The notes beneath the pieces are model-generated. The model was not told where the DNA came from and did no database searches. It was given only the letters and a program-made list of their open reading frames with translations. The position numbers and the translations under genes were made by a program. Positions 1-9,484 of a DNA stretch of 64,000 bases are shown piece after piece. Origin of the DNA: Phoenix dactylifera (Eukaryota > Streptophyta > Magnoliopsida > Arecales > Arecaceae); NCBI RefSeq assembly GCF_009389715.1, contig NC_052399.1, forward strand, positions 4,108,938-4,172,937. The letters run 5' to 3'. Each line of letters opens with the position of its first letter. The stretch's first letter is position 1.

Positions 1-56
1 GATGGAGAAAGCACGACAACGAACACCCTCCCGAAACCAAAATATCCTAAGAATAA

Positions 57-276
57 CGTCCGTTCGGGGGAGTTTTTTAGCGAGCCAAAAAATATTTTTT
101 GTCCTTTAAAAATATTTTTAAATAAAAATAATATTTATTAAATATATATTAAAATATTATATTATTTTAGAAATATAGTTATCTAACTGCTAACAATTTT
201 TTATAAAAATTCTGCTCCAACTCCCAACTGTTATACTTTCAAAAATTTTACTGCTAATAGCTCTCCAAACAGAGCT
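57..276. mobile_element. Tourist/PIF-Harbinger-like MITE, 220 bp
   Basis: The right end (CTCTCCAAACAGAGCT at 261-276) closely matches the right end of the larger MITE at 34449-35201. The left end (CCGTTCGGGGGAG from 60) resembles its left end. The element is flanked by TAA at 54-56 and 277-279, the TWA target duplication typical of PIF/Harbinger elements. The interior is AT-rich and non-coding. It lies upstream of the small gene at 723. Confidence 0.65.
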
Positions 277-279
277 TAA

Positions 280-722
280 AATTGGCGCCCGAAAAATTAA
301 AACTTAAGTATATCTTATCGCAACAAAAACTCATCATTAAGATCCATAACATAAAGGAACCTTCGTAGTTATATCTTAAGTTATCTTAAGTTATACTTAA
401 GTTATATCTTGTCATTAACATTCCCAAAAGACAAGACAATACGGGCTCAAAGATAAACAAGCCTTCTTATTATCGTAAAGGAAGAAGGGGTAGATTCGAC
501 TTTTTAGATCGTCCACCGACCAAGTCACCTTCTACCCCAATCCCGAAAAAGGCCAAAGCGAAAAGGTCCTCCCCAACCTACCGCTAGATCATAGCCACGT
601 AGCCCCCATCAAACTTATCCGGCTCTCGCTTTATAACCGGCTAACCGCCCCCTCCCCTCCTCCTTCGGGTACTCCCCTCTATAAAAAAAAAGAAAAAGAA
701 AACAGCGAGATCAAGAGGCAAG
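280..722 (+). promoter_or_regulatory. Upstream region of the small conserved gene
   Basis: There are two TATA-like sites: TTTATAACC around 630-637 and CTATAAAAAA around 679-690. The first gives a more plausible leader of roughly 55 nt before the ATG at 723; the second would leave only about 10-15 nt. A short imperfect tandem of CTTAAGTTAT words lies at about 367-412. No other element was recognised. Confidence 0.4.
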
Positions 723-1079
723 ATGGCATTCGGTCTGGTTCTCTCCTTCCGGCCGGCCGTGACCCGTGCTTGCGCCACCCCCGGAGGCGACCGGCGGGGG
801 CGCGGGCGGAGCGGCGGCGGCGGCGGCGGCAACTGGTGGGCCCCGCTGTTCGGGTGGTCTTCGGAGCCGGACTACATCGACGGCGGCGAGGAGGAGGGCG
901 AGGCGGGAGAGGGGAAGCAGCGGCGGCCGGCGCGGCGGTTCACGGCGTTCACGGAGGAAAAGGCGAGGGAGCTACGGATGAGGACCTTGGAGACGGAGAC
1001 CTTCCACGACGCCATGTACCACTCCGCCATCGCCTCCCGCCTCGCTTCCGATCTCCCGCCCCGCCGATCCGCCGACTAA
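723..1079 (+). CDS. Conserved small plant protein of unknown function
   Basis: Single-exon frame of 118 residues. The N-terminus is basic and mitochondrion/plastid-like (residues 1-20, with two cysteines or serines but no acid). A glycine-rich stretch follows at about 28-36, then an aromatic motif NWWAPLFGWSSEPDYI at about 37-52, an acidic linker, and a C-terminal block FTEEKARELRMRT...TFHDAMYHSAIASRLASD. The aromatic motif and the C-terminal block have the look of a small angiosperm family without assigned function. That family impression comes from memory and was not searched. The ATG at 723 is the first after the TATA-like sites. Codons are very GC-rich at third positions, unlike the flanking DNA, which supports real coding. 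A transit peptide is possible but unproven. Confidence 0.7.
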   Translation: MAFGLVLSFRPAVTRACATPGGDRRGRGRSGGGGGGNWWAPLFGWSSEPDYIDGGEEEGEAGEGKQRRPARRFTAFTEEKARELRMRTLETETFHDAMYHSAIASRLASDLPPRRSAD

Positions 1080-2199
1080 TCCCCTTTCTTAAGCCTTCGC
1101 AACTCCGTCGGCTATGATTTATTATTAGAAGGAGATCGCGAAGCCCCTCTTTTCTATTTCTTTTTCTCCTTTGTAATTTCTCTGTGTATATGAATGGAGG
1201 AATAATGCTCCGTTACGGAGATCGTGCTTTTCCTCTAGTGTAATGGACCTTGGAACATTGCAGAAAGGAATTATGCTCCATTGGCAACACTAGATCTGAA
1301 TCTGAATAATTTGACAGCAATCCGAACAATTTTAGAATCTGAATCTGAAGAGCAGGGCATTTTTCCACTAGGTATAATAGTCTTTTAGATGAGAAAAGTG
1401 GAGAATCCTAGAAGAAATGTGCAGCGCTAGCTACCAGCAAATAAATGCCAAACCATACATCTCCCTTGCTTCACTGATTGACTCTCTAAACTTGCTTGTC
1501 TTAGTGCATACATTACTCTCTAATCAATCTTTTGGATCAAAATATACCGACACCTCTATATGGCATACATGTAAGACACCTGAAGAATTACCAAGATAGA
1601 GACAACATACAGAAGCCAGGAACACTCCTAAATAGACTGAAACATACATGGGACTGGAAGGCACAAAGGACAGATGCCATTGAACTTACTTTGAACAACC
1701 AATCAACCATGAATAGTTAGCTGTGAAAATTAGGTTGAGTGACAGTGAGAGCAATTCATATAAGAAAAATTAGGAAACCAAGGTGTCAAGATTTAAAGCA
1801 ATGCAGAGATTCAAGTGATAAACTTATGTTGAGAAATTAATGGAGGAGAACAATCAGTTATCTAGATGTAAAGCTGAACAAGTGGAAACATATGATCAAC
1901 AGGAAGCATAGGGAAATGGATTCATTTGGGTTCAGGAACCACCACACCTTTTCCATGCTCCACCATTGTAGCAGGTGAAGTGCCCTAGATTTCAGGTACG
2001 AATCAAAACCAGTAGGGTATCACCAAAAAAATGCATCAAATATATTTTTTTTTACAAAGAAAAAATCTAGATCCATTGCATGTTTCATTCATGAACATAA
2101 ATTTATCACTAATCAGCCCCCTAAACTTTTTCCCAATCACTAAAATCCATAAAAAATTCCAATTTACCTTAAGATGGTAGCATATGGAGATGCCTAAAA
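1080..2199. other. 3' flank and intergenic DNA
   Basis: The probable 3' UTR of the small gene runs to about 1230; AATAATGC near 1200 is a weak polyadenylation-like site. The rest is AT-rich with no gene, RNA or repeat that I recognise. A T/A-rich tract at 2041-2070 precedes the LINE relic. Confidence 0.5.
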
Positions 2200-3008
2200 T
2201 ATAAAAAAAACAGAAGCCGTGGAGATAAAAATAGGCCCGGCAAGCAAAAGCCCTGCCAGATGCGTCATGGGGCCATTAGGGCGGCTTGCATAGCTTATCA
2301 AGTATGGATGGCTAAAAACGCTCAGGTATTTGGCGAGCTTAGTCCGTCTCCACGTTTTGTGATGGAGCGGGCTCGGGCACAGGCAGCAGAAATTCTTCAA
2401 GCAGGGTTAGACCACAGATCTTTGACAGCTCGGGACACTGAGACCCCCACATTGCTTCGGCAACTCCTTATACAATTTTCTTCATCTAGGAGCCCCCACC
2501 TCCGAGTTTCCTCAAGGTCATTTTTGATGTCTCTGTCCTGGATAGAGGCAGAACGGGAGGGGCTAGTTTTGTCATCAGGAGCCCGAATTCGAGTGTGGTG
2601 GCAGCGGGGGGTGTCAGATCTTCGACACCTCGGTTCCAGGAGCGAAGCTACGGACGGCTTGGATGGATTGCGTTATGTGCAGTATGTGCTTCAGGCGACC
2701 TCTATCCTCTTAGAGGGTGATTCGGCCACGGTGATCGGCTAGATCCAATGGGGCATGAGCAGGGATAAAGGTGTTCATCCCCTGCTATGTGATATTTGGT
2801 TGATGGTGAGGGAGGGCATTACACTTCAGATCGTGAGGCTAACGGAGCGGCGGACTGGGTGGCGGCATATGTAGCGAGCCACTCAAAAGGCACCCTGTAG
2901 GTTGGGGAGAGTGAGATGCTTGTTGCATTATGGGACATTTTGTTTGTCCATTATATTGGGTGTATTCGTATTCGTGAAGTATGAAATGTCCATTTCAGCC
3001 AAAAAAAA
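2200..3008 (+). pseudogene. 5'-truncated LINE: RNase H domain and 3' end
   Basis: Translation in shifting frames gives a plant LINE-type RNase H. The first strand reads PPSFLKVIFDVSVLDRG (about 2491-2541), followed by GGASFVIRSPNSSVVAAGG, then LLEGDSATVIG (about 2708-2740) ending in an in-frame TAG, then PLLCDIWLMVREGITLQIV. Upstream residues such as AACIAYQVWMAKNAQVF fit the linker between the RT zinc finger and RNase H. Frameshifts and stops make it non-functional. An A-run at 3001-3008 after a short 3' UTR marks the 3' end. Most of the element (ORF1, endonuclease, RT) is absent, as expected for 5' truncation during target-primed reverse transcription. Confidence 0.75.
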
Positions 3009-3380
3009 CAACCAATCCCTAAACACCGGGTTATGCCTCAACCCTATTCGAGCTGCAAATTATTTTAACCCTGAATGATTAATAAAAAGAAACAATTCAA
3101 GAAAACAAGAAAACCCGTCAACCCGACCCATCGATGACGATTTTTTTTATAAAAAAAAGAATAAGGGAAAGAGATGGTACCGAGGGGAAGAACGGGAGCG
3201 ATGGGAACTGGGAATAGAAGGCGCCATGGGTGGGACCGGGAATTGGGAAGCCAGCCCTGTAGGCAGGCCAAACCAAGAGCTCGAATCAAACATATCATGT
3301 GGCACCACAGCAAATGATTCATCCATCTATCAGCTTTTTCTTTTTCCATCTTTTTTTTTTTTCTTTTTCTCTTCTAAACC
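3009..3380. other. Intergenic flank of the LTR element
   Basis: Mixed sequence with poly-A/poly-T stretches (3141-3160 and 3344-3368). No gene was recognised. It ends at the target-site duplication of the retrotransposon. Confidence 0.4.
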
Positions 3381-3450
3381 AAATGTGTTACGGGGGAACT
3401 AAGCCGCCATGCCCCACGTGACCGGCACGCGCGCCCAGGAAGACTACGGC

Positions 3451-3770
3451 TGCCCTTTGATCCAGCGCTCCGACCCCGAGTCGGACATCCTCGGCTCCGC
3501 AGCCCGACCCCGAGTCGGCTGCCCTTTGATCCAGCGCTCCGACCCCGAGTCGGACGTCCTCGGCTCCGCAGCCCGACCCCGAGTCGGCTGCCCTTTGATC
3601 CAGCAATCCGACCCCGAGTCGGATGTCCTCGGCTCCGCAGCCCGACCCCGAGTCGGCTGCCCTTTGATCCAGCAATCCGACCCCGAGTCGGATATCCTCG
3701 GCTCCGCAGCCCGACCCCGAGTCGGCTGCCCCTTGATCCAGCGCTCCGACCCCGAGTCGGAGATCTCTTG
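3451..3770. repeat. 69-bp tandem array inside the 5' LTR, about 4.6 copies
   Basis: The unit starts TGCCCTTTGATCCAGC and contains the word CCGACCCCGAGTCGG twice. Each word can fold as a 5-bp stem with a 5-nt loop (CCGAC/GTCGG). Copies differ mainly at GCGCT/GCAAT and at the bases after GAGTCGGA. The array is repeated in the 3' LTR at about 8664-8983. Confidence 0.9.
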
Positions 3771-3994
3771 ATAACGACAGGCTATTCCCCAGAGGCACGC
3801 CGCGGCCTCCTGCTCCACTACTCCCTGCAACGGCTGTATCCGATGCTGCTCCACGATCTCCTGCATCAGCCGTACAAAGCGGAGCCCCACTATGCCCTGA
3901 CGTGGCCGTACCCGGTGCTGCTCCACGACGCCCTGTAACGGCCATGTCAGTGGCCACACCATCGTGCCCCACGATAACGAACCCCCCTGAGAGA

Positions 3995-4026
3995 CCCCCC
4001 AGCCAGGTATATATGCGGCTGGGGGG
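3995..4026 (+). promoter_or_regulatory. LTR core promoter: TATA box in a hairpin loop
   Basis: TATATAT at 4008-4014 lies in a 12-nt loop (4005-4016) between perfect 10-bp arms: CCCCCCAGCC at 3995-4004 and GGCTGGGGGG at 4017-4026. The expected start of the retroelement RNA is about 30 nt downstream. In the 3' LTR the equivalent left arm (9208-9217) has one C-to-T change. Confidence 0.7.
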
Positions 4027-4272
4027 AGAAAGGGGGGGTGAGCAATATCTCCCAGAGCACTCTCTTACTTGCGATTATTACCTCTCCTCCTCCTCCAATC
4101 TCCTCTGACTTGACCGTCGGAGGGCCATCACCACCCTGGTGGTGGTGCAAGGCTTGTTTGCAGGTTTCTTGGCGGAAGGTGGAGCGCAACCAACACCAAC
4201 CAAGACAACTCAGACGGAACCCCGTTCACACCGCAGTGCCAATCGTTCTCGGTTTGGACCACCAGCAACAGT

Positions 4273-4290
4273 TGGCGCTAGAAGGAGGGC
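4273..4290 (+). other. Primer-binding site
   Basis: TGGCGCTAGAAGGAGGGC starts two bases after the 5' LTR. It begins with TGG, complementary to the CCA end of a tRNA primer. I could not assign the tRNA with confidence. Confidence 0.75.
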
Positions 4291-4311
4291 CCGAATCTTA
4301 GAACGATCGTA

Positions 4312-5586
4312 ATGGCACGGCGAGGTGGTCGTGGAGCTTCCAATGCTTCCGGTCGCGGAGCCTCTCGCGCCTCCGGCCGGGAGGCTGCTGCGTCCCCAAC
4401 GCACTCTCAGCAGCACTCCACCGCCCCTTCTCCCATTCAGACGGTCGAAGCTGCTCAGTTCGACCAGCTAGCCCAGCAGGTTCGCACCCTCGCGGAGGCA
4501 GTGCAGAATCTGCAGGGTGTGATCTCTCGGGTGCCGCAACGGGCTCAGGAGCCGCTGCCCCCCGAGCACTCGCCTCTTCCTCACAACCCGCGCTCCTTCC
4601 TCTCCCATGGAGAGGAGCGCCGGCGCGAGGAGGATTCTCGAGTGCGGTCCATTCTGCCAGGACCTTCTCATCGGAGCTGTGCGGGGTACGAGAGGCGGAC
4701 CCGGGCGCGTTCTCAGACACCCCAGTCCTCGAGGGGCCCGCACTCCAGTCGGTCCCCCTCGCGCCGCTCCTTGTCCCCCACCCACCGGTCGCGCTCCCTG
4801 GACCGGCGGGTGGACGATCTCCACAGACAGCTCCAGGTCCTGAAGGGCCACTCCAAAGATCCCTTCGCTGACTTGGAGATCTCCTCCCAGCCGGCGCTTG
4901 CCTCGAGGATCCTGCGGACCCCGAACCCGCCGGGGTTCAAAATGCCGGCGATCGAACCCTACGACGGGGTGGCGGACCCGCGGGACCACGTGGAGAGTTT
5001 CGGGACTCTTATGCTCCTCCATGGAGCATCGGATCCGCTCCTCTGCAAGGCCTTCCCGGCGACCCTCCGTGGCCCGGCAAGGGCATGGTTCGCCGGCCTG
5101 GAGGCTAACTCCATCCAGTCCTTCGACCAGTTCACCCGCTTCTTCATCAGCCATTTCGCCGTCAGTAGCAGGCGGCGACTGGTCTCCGACTCCCTCTTTG
5201 ATGTCCGGCAAAACGAGGGAGAAAGCCTGCGGGATTATCTCACCCGCTTCAACAAGGCTACACTGGAGGTCCGGAACCTGAGCCAGGAAGTGGCACTCTC
5301 AGCCCTGAAGCGTGGCTTCCGGAAGGGCAGACTCACCTTCTCCCTGGACAAACGCCTGCCGCGGAGCTTCCCGGAGCTGTTATCTCGGGCAAACCAGTAT
5401 GCAGACGCCGAGGAGGCAGCCTCCCACCGGAACAAGGAGGCCGCCGAGGCCCCTCTAAAGCCCGGAAAGAAAAGGCGAAAAGAGGCACCCCAGAGGAGGA
5501 GCCCGACGCCTCAACGCCGGCGCAGAAGCCCGTCACCAGCAAGGAACCACGGCGCCACACGACCTCGTTCACCGCCCCCCTCTTAA
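4312..5586 (+). CDS. gag: Retrotransposon Gag, C-terminally truncated
   Basis: A 424-codon frame starting shortly after the primer-binding site. The N-terminal 200 residues are proline-, serine- and arginine-rich. Residues about 206-340 form a typical Ty3/gypsy gag core, with FKMPAIEPYDGVADPRDHV, then LRGPARAWFAGL, then GESLRDYLTRFN and LSALKRGF. This is the capsid-like domain that packages element RNA in cytoplasmic particles. The tail (about 375-424) is Lys/Arg/Ser-rich. No CCHC zinc knuckle is present before the TAA stop, so the normal gag end was removed by the deletion that also removed protease and RT. The integrase remnant follows in a different frame. Third-position GC is very high. 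Confidence 0.9.
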   Translation: MARRGGRGASNASGRGASRASGREAAASPTHSQQHSTAPSPIQTVEAAQFDQLAQQVRTLAEAVQNLQGVISRVPQRAQEPLPPEHSPLPHNPRSFLSHGEERRREEDSRVRSILPGPSHRSCAGYERRTRARSQTPQSSRGPHSSRSPSRRSLSPTHRSRSLDRRVDDLHRQLQVLKGHSKDPFADLEISSQPALASRILRTPNPPGFKMPAIEPYDGVADPRDHVESFGTLMLLHGASDPLLCKAFPATLRGPARAWFAGLEANSIQSFDQFTRFFISHFAVSSRRRLVSDSLFDVRQNEGESLRDYLTRFNKATLEVRNLSQEVALSALKRGFRKGRLTFSLDKRLPRSFPELLSRANQYADAEEAASHRNKEAAEAPLKPGKKRRKEAPQRRSPTPQRRRRSPSPARNHGATRPRSPPPS

Positions 5587-6284
5587 GGTGCCTCCGCCCT
5601 TCGGAAGCGGCTTACGCCCTCAGCGAAGTCCACGAAGGCATCTGCGGATCGCACCTGGGGGCTAGGTCCCTGGCACATAAGATCATGAGGCAAGGCTACT
5701 ATTGGCCGACCTTATTGGAAGACTCAAAGGATCACGTACGGAAATGCGACGCCTGCCAGCGCCACGCCAACATCCAGAGAGTCCCCTCTGTTCCCTTGGC
5801 GCCAATCACCGCCCCCTGGCCCTTTGCACAGTGGGGAATGGATATCCTCGGACCATTCCCCATCGCTTCGGCCCAGCGGAAATTTTTGATTGTCGCCATC
5901 GACTACTTCACCAAGTGGGTGGAGGCAGAGCCACTGGCCACCATCACGGAGGCGCAAGTCCGGAAGTTCGTAAAGAAGAACATCATTGTCCGATTTGGGG
6001 TACCTCGGGTCCTCATCTCGGATAACGGTCGACAGTTTGATAACAAGCATTTCCGAGACTTCTGCGAGGAGTTCGGGATCGAACATCGGTTCACGTCCGT
6101 GTCGCATCCCCAAACCAACGGCGAGGCCGAGGTCACAAATCGGACAATCCGGGTGTCATGTACCCCTAGGTCCACATATCTCCGCTCGCGCCCAGGCCGT
6201 ATCCTCCTCGAAGAACCCGCGTATCGCGGCCGCTCAACTAACACTCCTCGCAAGCAGCAGCTGGCGATCCGATTTCCCAGGTAA
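5586..6284 (+). pseudogene. Integrase remnant (zinc domain and catalytic core)
   Basis: Read from about 5586, this frame gives the end of an integrase N-terminal H2C2 zinc domain (HEGICGSH at about 5631, then CDACQRH at about 5744). The rve catalytic core follows: first Asp in GMDILGPFP (about 5839), KWVEAEPL, second Asp in LISDNGRQFD (about 6022), Glu in NGEAEVTNRTI (about 6127). All three D,D,E residues are visible. Homology ends abruptly near 6148, where the family normally continues into an LLW/LWAYRT-type region. The next 45 residues are unrelated. The frame differs from gag and no upstream ATG is needed within a polyprotein. The protein is therefore a fragment, lacking RT upstream and the integrase C-terminal domain. 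Confidence 0.9.
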
Positions 6285-6344
6285 CGCATTAATTAGCGTT
6301 TAATGCCCTTCTCGTGTTCCCCCAGGCAACGCTTAGAGAAAAGG

Positions 6345-7770
6345 AGAAACATGATCGCGGCTGGCCACGGAGAAACCCCGTCGGGCAGCGAGCGACAAGC
6401 GCACGACCAGCGAGCGGAATTTCCCGAGGCTCGGCCCTCGGATGCCTGGCTAGCCCGATGATCATCCCGGGAGCAGACTAGCCGGAAGCCCCGACCGGTC
6501 GTCTCGGCTTGCGCCAGCCTTGGCCGACCAACGAGTGGAATGTCCCGAGGCTCGGCCCTCGGATGCCAGGCTAACCCGATGATCATCCCGGGAGCAGACT
6601 AGCCTGAAGCCCCGACCGGTAGCCTCGGCTTGCGCCAGCCTTGGCCGACCAACGAGTGGAAGGTCCCGAGGCTCGGCCCTCGGATGCCAGGCTAACCCGA
6701 TGATCATCCCGGGAGCAGACTAGCCTGAAGCCCCGACCGGTCGCCTCGGCTTGCGCCAGCCTTGGCCGACCAACGAGCGGAATGTCCCGAGGCTCGGCCC
6801 TCGGATGCCAGGCTAACCCGATGATCATCCCGGGAGCAAACTAGCCTGAAGCCCCGACCGGTCGCCTCGGCTTGCGCCAGCCTTGGCCGACCAACGAGCG
6901 GAATTTCCTGAGGCTTGACGGCCCTCGGATGCCTGGCTAGCCCGATGATCATCCCGGGAGCAGACTAGCCGGAAGCCCCGACCGGTCGCCTCGGCTCGCG
7001 CCAGCCTTGGCCGACCAACGAGTGGAATTTCCTGAGGCTTGACAACCCTCGGATGCCAGGCTAACCCGACGATCATCCCGGGAGCAGACTAGCCTGAAGC
7101 CCCGACCGGTCGCCTCGGCTTGCGCCAGCCTTGGCCGACCAACGAGCGGAATTTCCTGAGGCTTGACGGCCCTCGGATGCCTGGCTAGCCCGATGATCAT
7201 CCCGGGAGCAGACTAGCCGGAAGCCCCGACCGGTCGCCTCGGCTTGCGCTAGCCTTGGCCGACCAACGAGTGGAAGGTCCCGAGGCTCGGCCCTCGGATG
7301 CCAGGCTAACCCGATGATCATCCCGGGAGCAGACTAGCCTGAAGCCCCGACCGGTCGCCTCGGCTTGCGCCAGCCTTGGCCGACCAACGAGCGGAATTTC
7401 CTGAGGCTTGACGGCCCTCGGATGCCTGGCTAGCCCGATGATCATCCCGGGAGCAGACTAGCCTGAAGCCCCGACCGGTCGCCTCGGCTTGCGCCAGCCT
7501 TGGCCGACCAGCGAGCGGAATTTCCTGAGGCTTGACGGCCCTCGGATGCCTGGCTAGCCCGATGATCATCCCGGGAGCAGACTAGCCGGAAGCCCCGACC
7601 GGTCGCCTCGGCTTGCGCCAGCCTTGGCCGACCAACGAGTGGAAGGTCCCGAGGCTCGGCCCTCGGATGCCAGGCTAACCCGATGACCATCCCGGGAGCA
7701 GACTAGCCTGAAGCCCCGACCAGTTGCCTCGGCATGCGCCAGCCTTGGTCGACCAACGAGTGGAATTTCC
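6345..7770. repeat. Tandem array of 121/124-bp units, about 11-12 copies
   Basis: The anchor word GATGATCATCCCGGGAG recurs at about 6459, 6580, 6701, 6822, 6946, 7070, 7194, 7315, 7439, 7563 and 7684 (two copies carry a single-base change). Spacings are therefore 121 or 124 bp. The 121-bp type carries GTCCCGAGGCTCGG and the 124-bp type carries TTCCTGAGGCTTGACGG, interspersed rather than blocked. Neither length is a multiple of three, so the string of about 82-codon minus-strand frames is an artefact. The first unit (from about 6345) and the last are more diverged. Confidence 0.95.
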
Positions 7771-8462
7771 TGGGGCCTAACCCTCGGATGCCTGGCTTAG
7801 CGCCGGAAGAATTTCCTGAGGCCTAACCCTCGGATGCCTGGCTTAGCGCCGGAAGAATTTCCTGAGGCCTAACCCTCGGATGCCTGGCTTAGCGCCGGAA
7901 GAATTTCCTGAGGCCTAACCCTCGGATGCCTGGCTTAGCGCCGGAAGAGTTTCCTGAGGCCTAACCCTCGGATGCCTGGCTTAGCGCCGGAAGAGTTTCC
8001 TGAGGCCTAACCCTCGGATGCCTGGCTTAGCGCCGGAAGAGTTTCCTGAGGCCTAACCCTCGGATGCCTGGCTTAGCGCCGGAAGAATTTCCTGAGGCCT
8101 AACCCTCGGATGCCTGGCTTAGCGCCGGAAGAGTTTCCTGAGGCCTAACCCTCGGATGCCTGGCTTAGCGCCGGAAGAGTTTCCTGAGGCCTAACCCTCG
8201 GATGCCTGGCTTAGCGCCGGAAGAATTTCCTGAGGCCTAACCCTCGGATGCCTGGCTTAGCGCCGGAAGAATTTCCTGGGGCCTAACCCTCGGATGCCTG
8301 GCTTAGCGCCGGAAGAATTTCCTGGGGCCTAACCCTCGGATGCCTGGCTTAGCGCCGGAAGAATTTCCTGAGGCCTAACCCTCGGATGCCTGGCTTAGCG
8401 CCGGAAGAATTTCCTGAGGCCTAACCCTCGGATGCCTGGCTTAGCGCCGGAAGAATTTCCTG
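7763..8462. repeat. Tandem array of 46-bp units, 15 copies
   Basis: The word GATGCCTGGCTTAGCGCC recurs exactly every 46 bp from 7787 to 8431, giving 15 copies. Variation is almost limited to GAATTT/GAGTTT and TGAGG/TGGGG. The unit corresponds to the last third of the 124-bp unit (GGAATTTCCTGAGG to GGATGCCTGGCTAG), so the array looks like a secondary amplification of part of the larger repeat. Confidence 0.95.
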
Positions 8463-8598
8463 GGGAACGGCGGAAGAATTTCCCCGAAGTTGACCTGCTC
8501 GAAGCGCGCGCGCCTCTCCGAGGAACGGCGGCAATCCCGAAACATCACTCCCTTCACCTGTTCCCCTTCTGGTTCCAGGCTCGGAAGTGGGGGGCTAC
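8463..8598 (+). other. 3' end of the internal region, with polypurine tract
   Basis: Non-repeated sequence after the 46-bp array. It ends with GGAAGTGGGGGGCTAC immediately before the 3' LTR. The G/A run at about 8583-8595 is the expected plus-strand priming tract. Confidence 0.75.
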
Positions 8599-9484
8599 TG
8601 TTACGGGGGAACTAAGCCGCCATGCCCCACGTGACCGGCACGCGCGCCCAGGAAGACTACGGCTGCCCTTTGATCCAGCGCTCCGACCCCGAGTCGGACA
8701 TCCTCGGCTCCGCAGCCCGACCCCGAGTCGGCTGCCCTTTGATCCAGCGCTCCGACCCCGAGTCGGACGTCCTCGGCTCCGCAGCCCGACCCCGAGTCGG
8801 CTGCCCTTTGATCCAGCAATCCGACCCCGAGTCGGATGTCCTCGGCTCCGCAGCCCGACCCCGAGTCGGCTGCCCTTTGATCCAGCAATCCGACCCCAAG
8901 TCGGATATCCTCGGCTCCGCAGCCCGACCCCGAGTCGGCTGCCCCTTGATCCAGCGCTCCGACCCCGAGTCGGAGATCTCTTGATAACGACAGGCTATTC
9001 CCCAGAGGCACGCCGCGGCCTCCTGCTCCACTACTCCCTGCAACGGCTGTATCCGATGCTGCTCCACGATCTCCTGCATCAGCCGTACAAAGCGGAGCCC
9101 CACTATGCCCTGACGTGGCCGTACCCGGTGCTGCTCCACGACGCCCTGTAACGGCCATGTCAGTGGCCACACCATCGTGCCCCACGATAACGAACCCCCC
9201 TGAGAGACCCTCCAGCCAGGTATATATGCGGCTGGGGGGAGAAAGGGGGGGGTGAGCAATATCTCCCAGAGCACTCTCTTACTTGCGATTATTACCTCTC
9301 CTCCTCCTCCAATCTCCTCTGACTTGACCGTCGGAGGGCCATCACCACCCTGGTGCTGGTGCAAGGCTTGTTTGCAGGTTTCTTGGCGGAAGGTGGAGCG
9401 CAACCAACACCAACCAAGACAACTCAGACGGAACCCCGTTCACACCGCAGTGCCAATCGTTCTCGGTTTGGACCACCAGCAACA
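8599..9484 (+). repeat. 3' LTR
   Basis: 886 bp, a near-identical copy of 3386-4270. Differences found by eye: G to A in one GAGTCGG word near 8896, C to T in the TATA-hairpin arm at 9211, one extra G in the run near 9245, and G to C near 9357. It carries the same 69-bp array (about 8664-8983) and TATATAT at 9221-9227. Confidence 0.95.

Larger units (their letters stand above)
3386..4270 (+). repeat. 5' LTR
   Basis: 885 bp with TG...CA termini and a 4-bp terminal inversion (TGTT/AACA). It contains a 69-bp tandem array at about 3451-3770 and a TATATAT box at 4008-4014 set in the loop of a 10-bp inverted repeat. A CT-rich transcribed region follows. The open frames seen on both strands here (the longest about 190 codons) arise from the 69-bp unit being a multiple of three and are not evidence for a protein. 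Confidence 0.95.

Noticed and set aside
3388-3972. Long open frames on both strands within the LTR (up to 194 codons, again at 8601-9185)
   Set aside because: They are produced by a 69-bp (23-codon) tandem repeat that stays open in several frames. They duplicate exactly in both LTRs, cross the TATA box and have no family resemblance.
6293-7690. A ladder of about ten similar 82-codon minus-strand frames
   Set aside because: Each is one copy of the 121/124-bp tandem unit, whose length is not a multiple of three. This is a repeat artefact, not a gene family.
6345-8462. CRISPR-like repeat array
   Set aside because: Units are contiguous with no unique spacers, and the host is a plant.
8432-9151. 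A 239-codon plus-strand frame joining the 46-bp array to the 3' LTR
   Set aside because: It crosses the array, the polypurine tract and the LTR boundary, and its LTR half is the 69-bp repeat in another frame.
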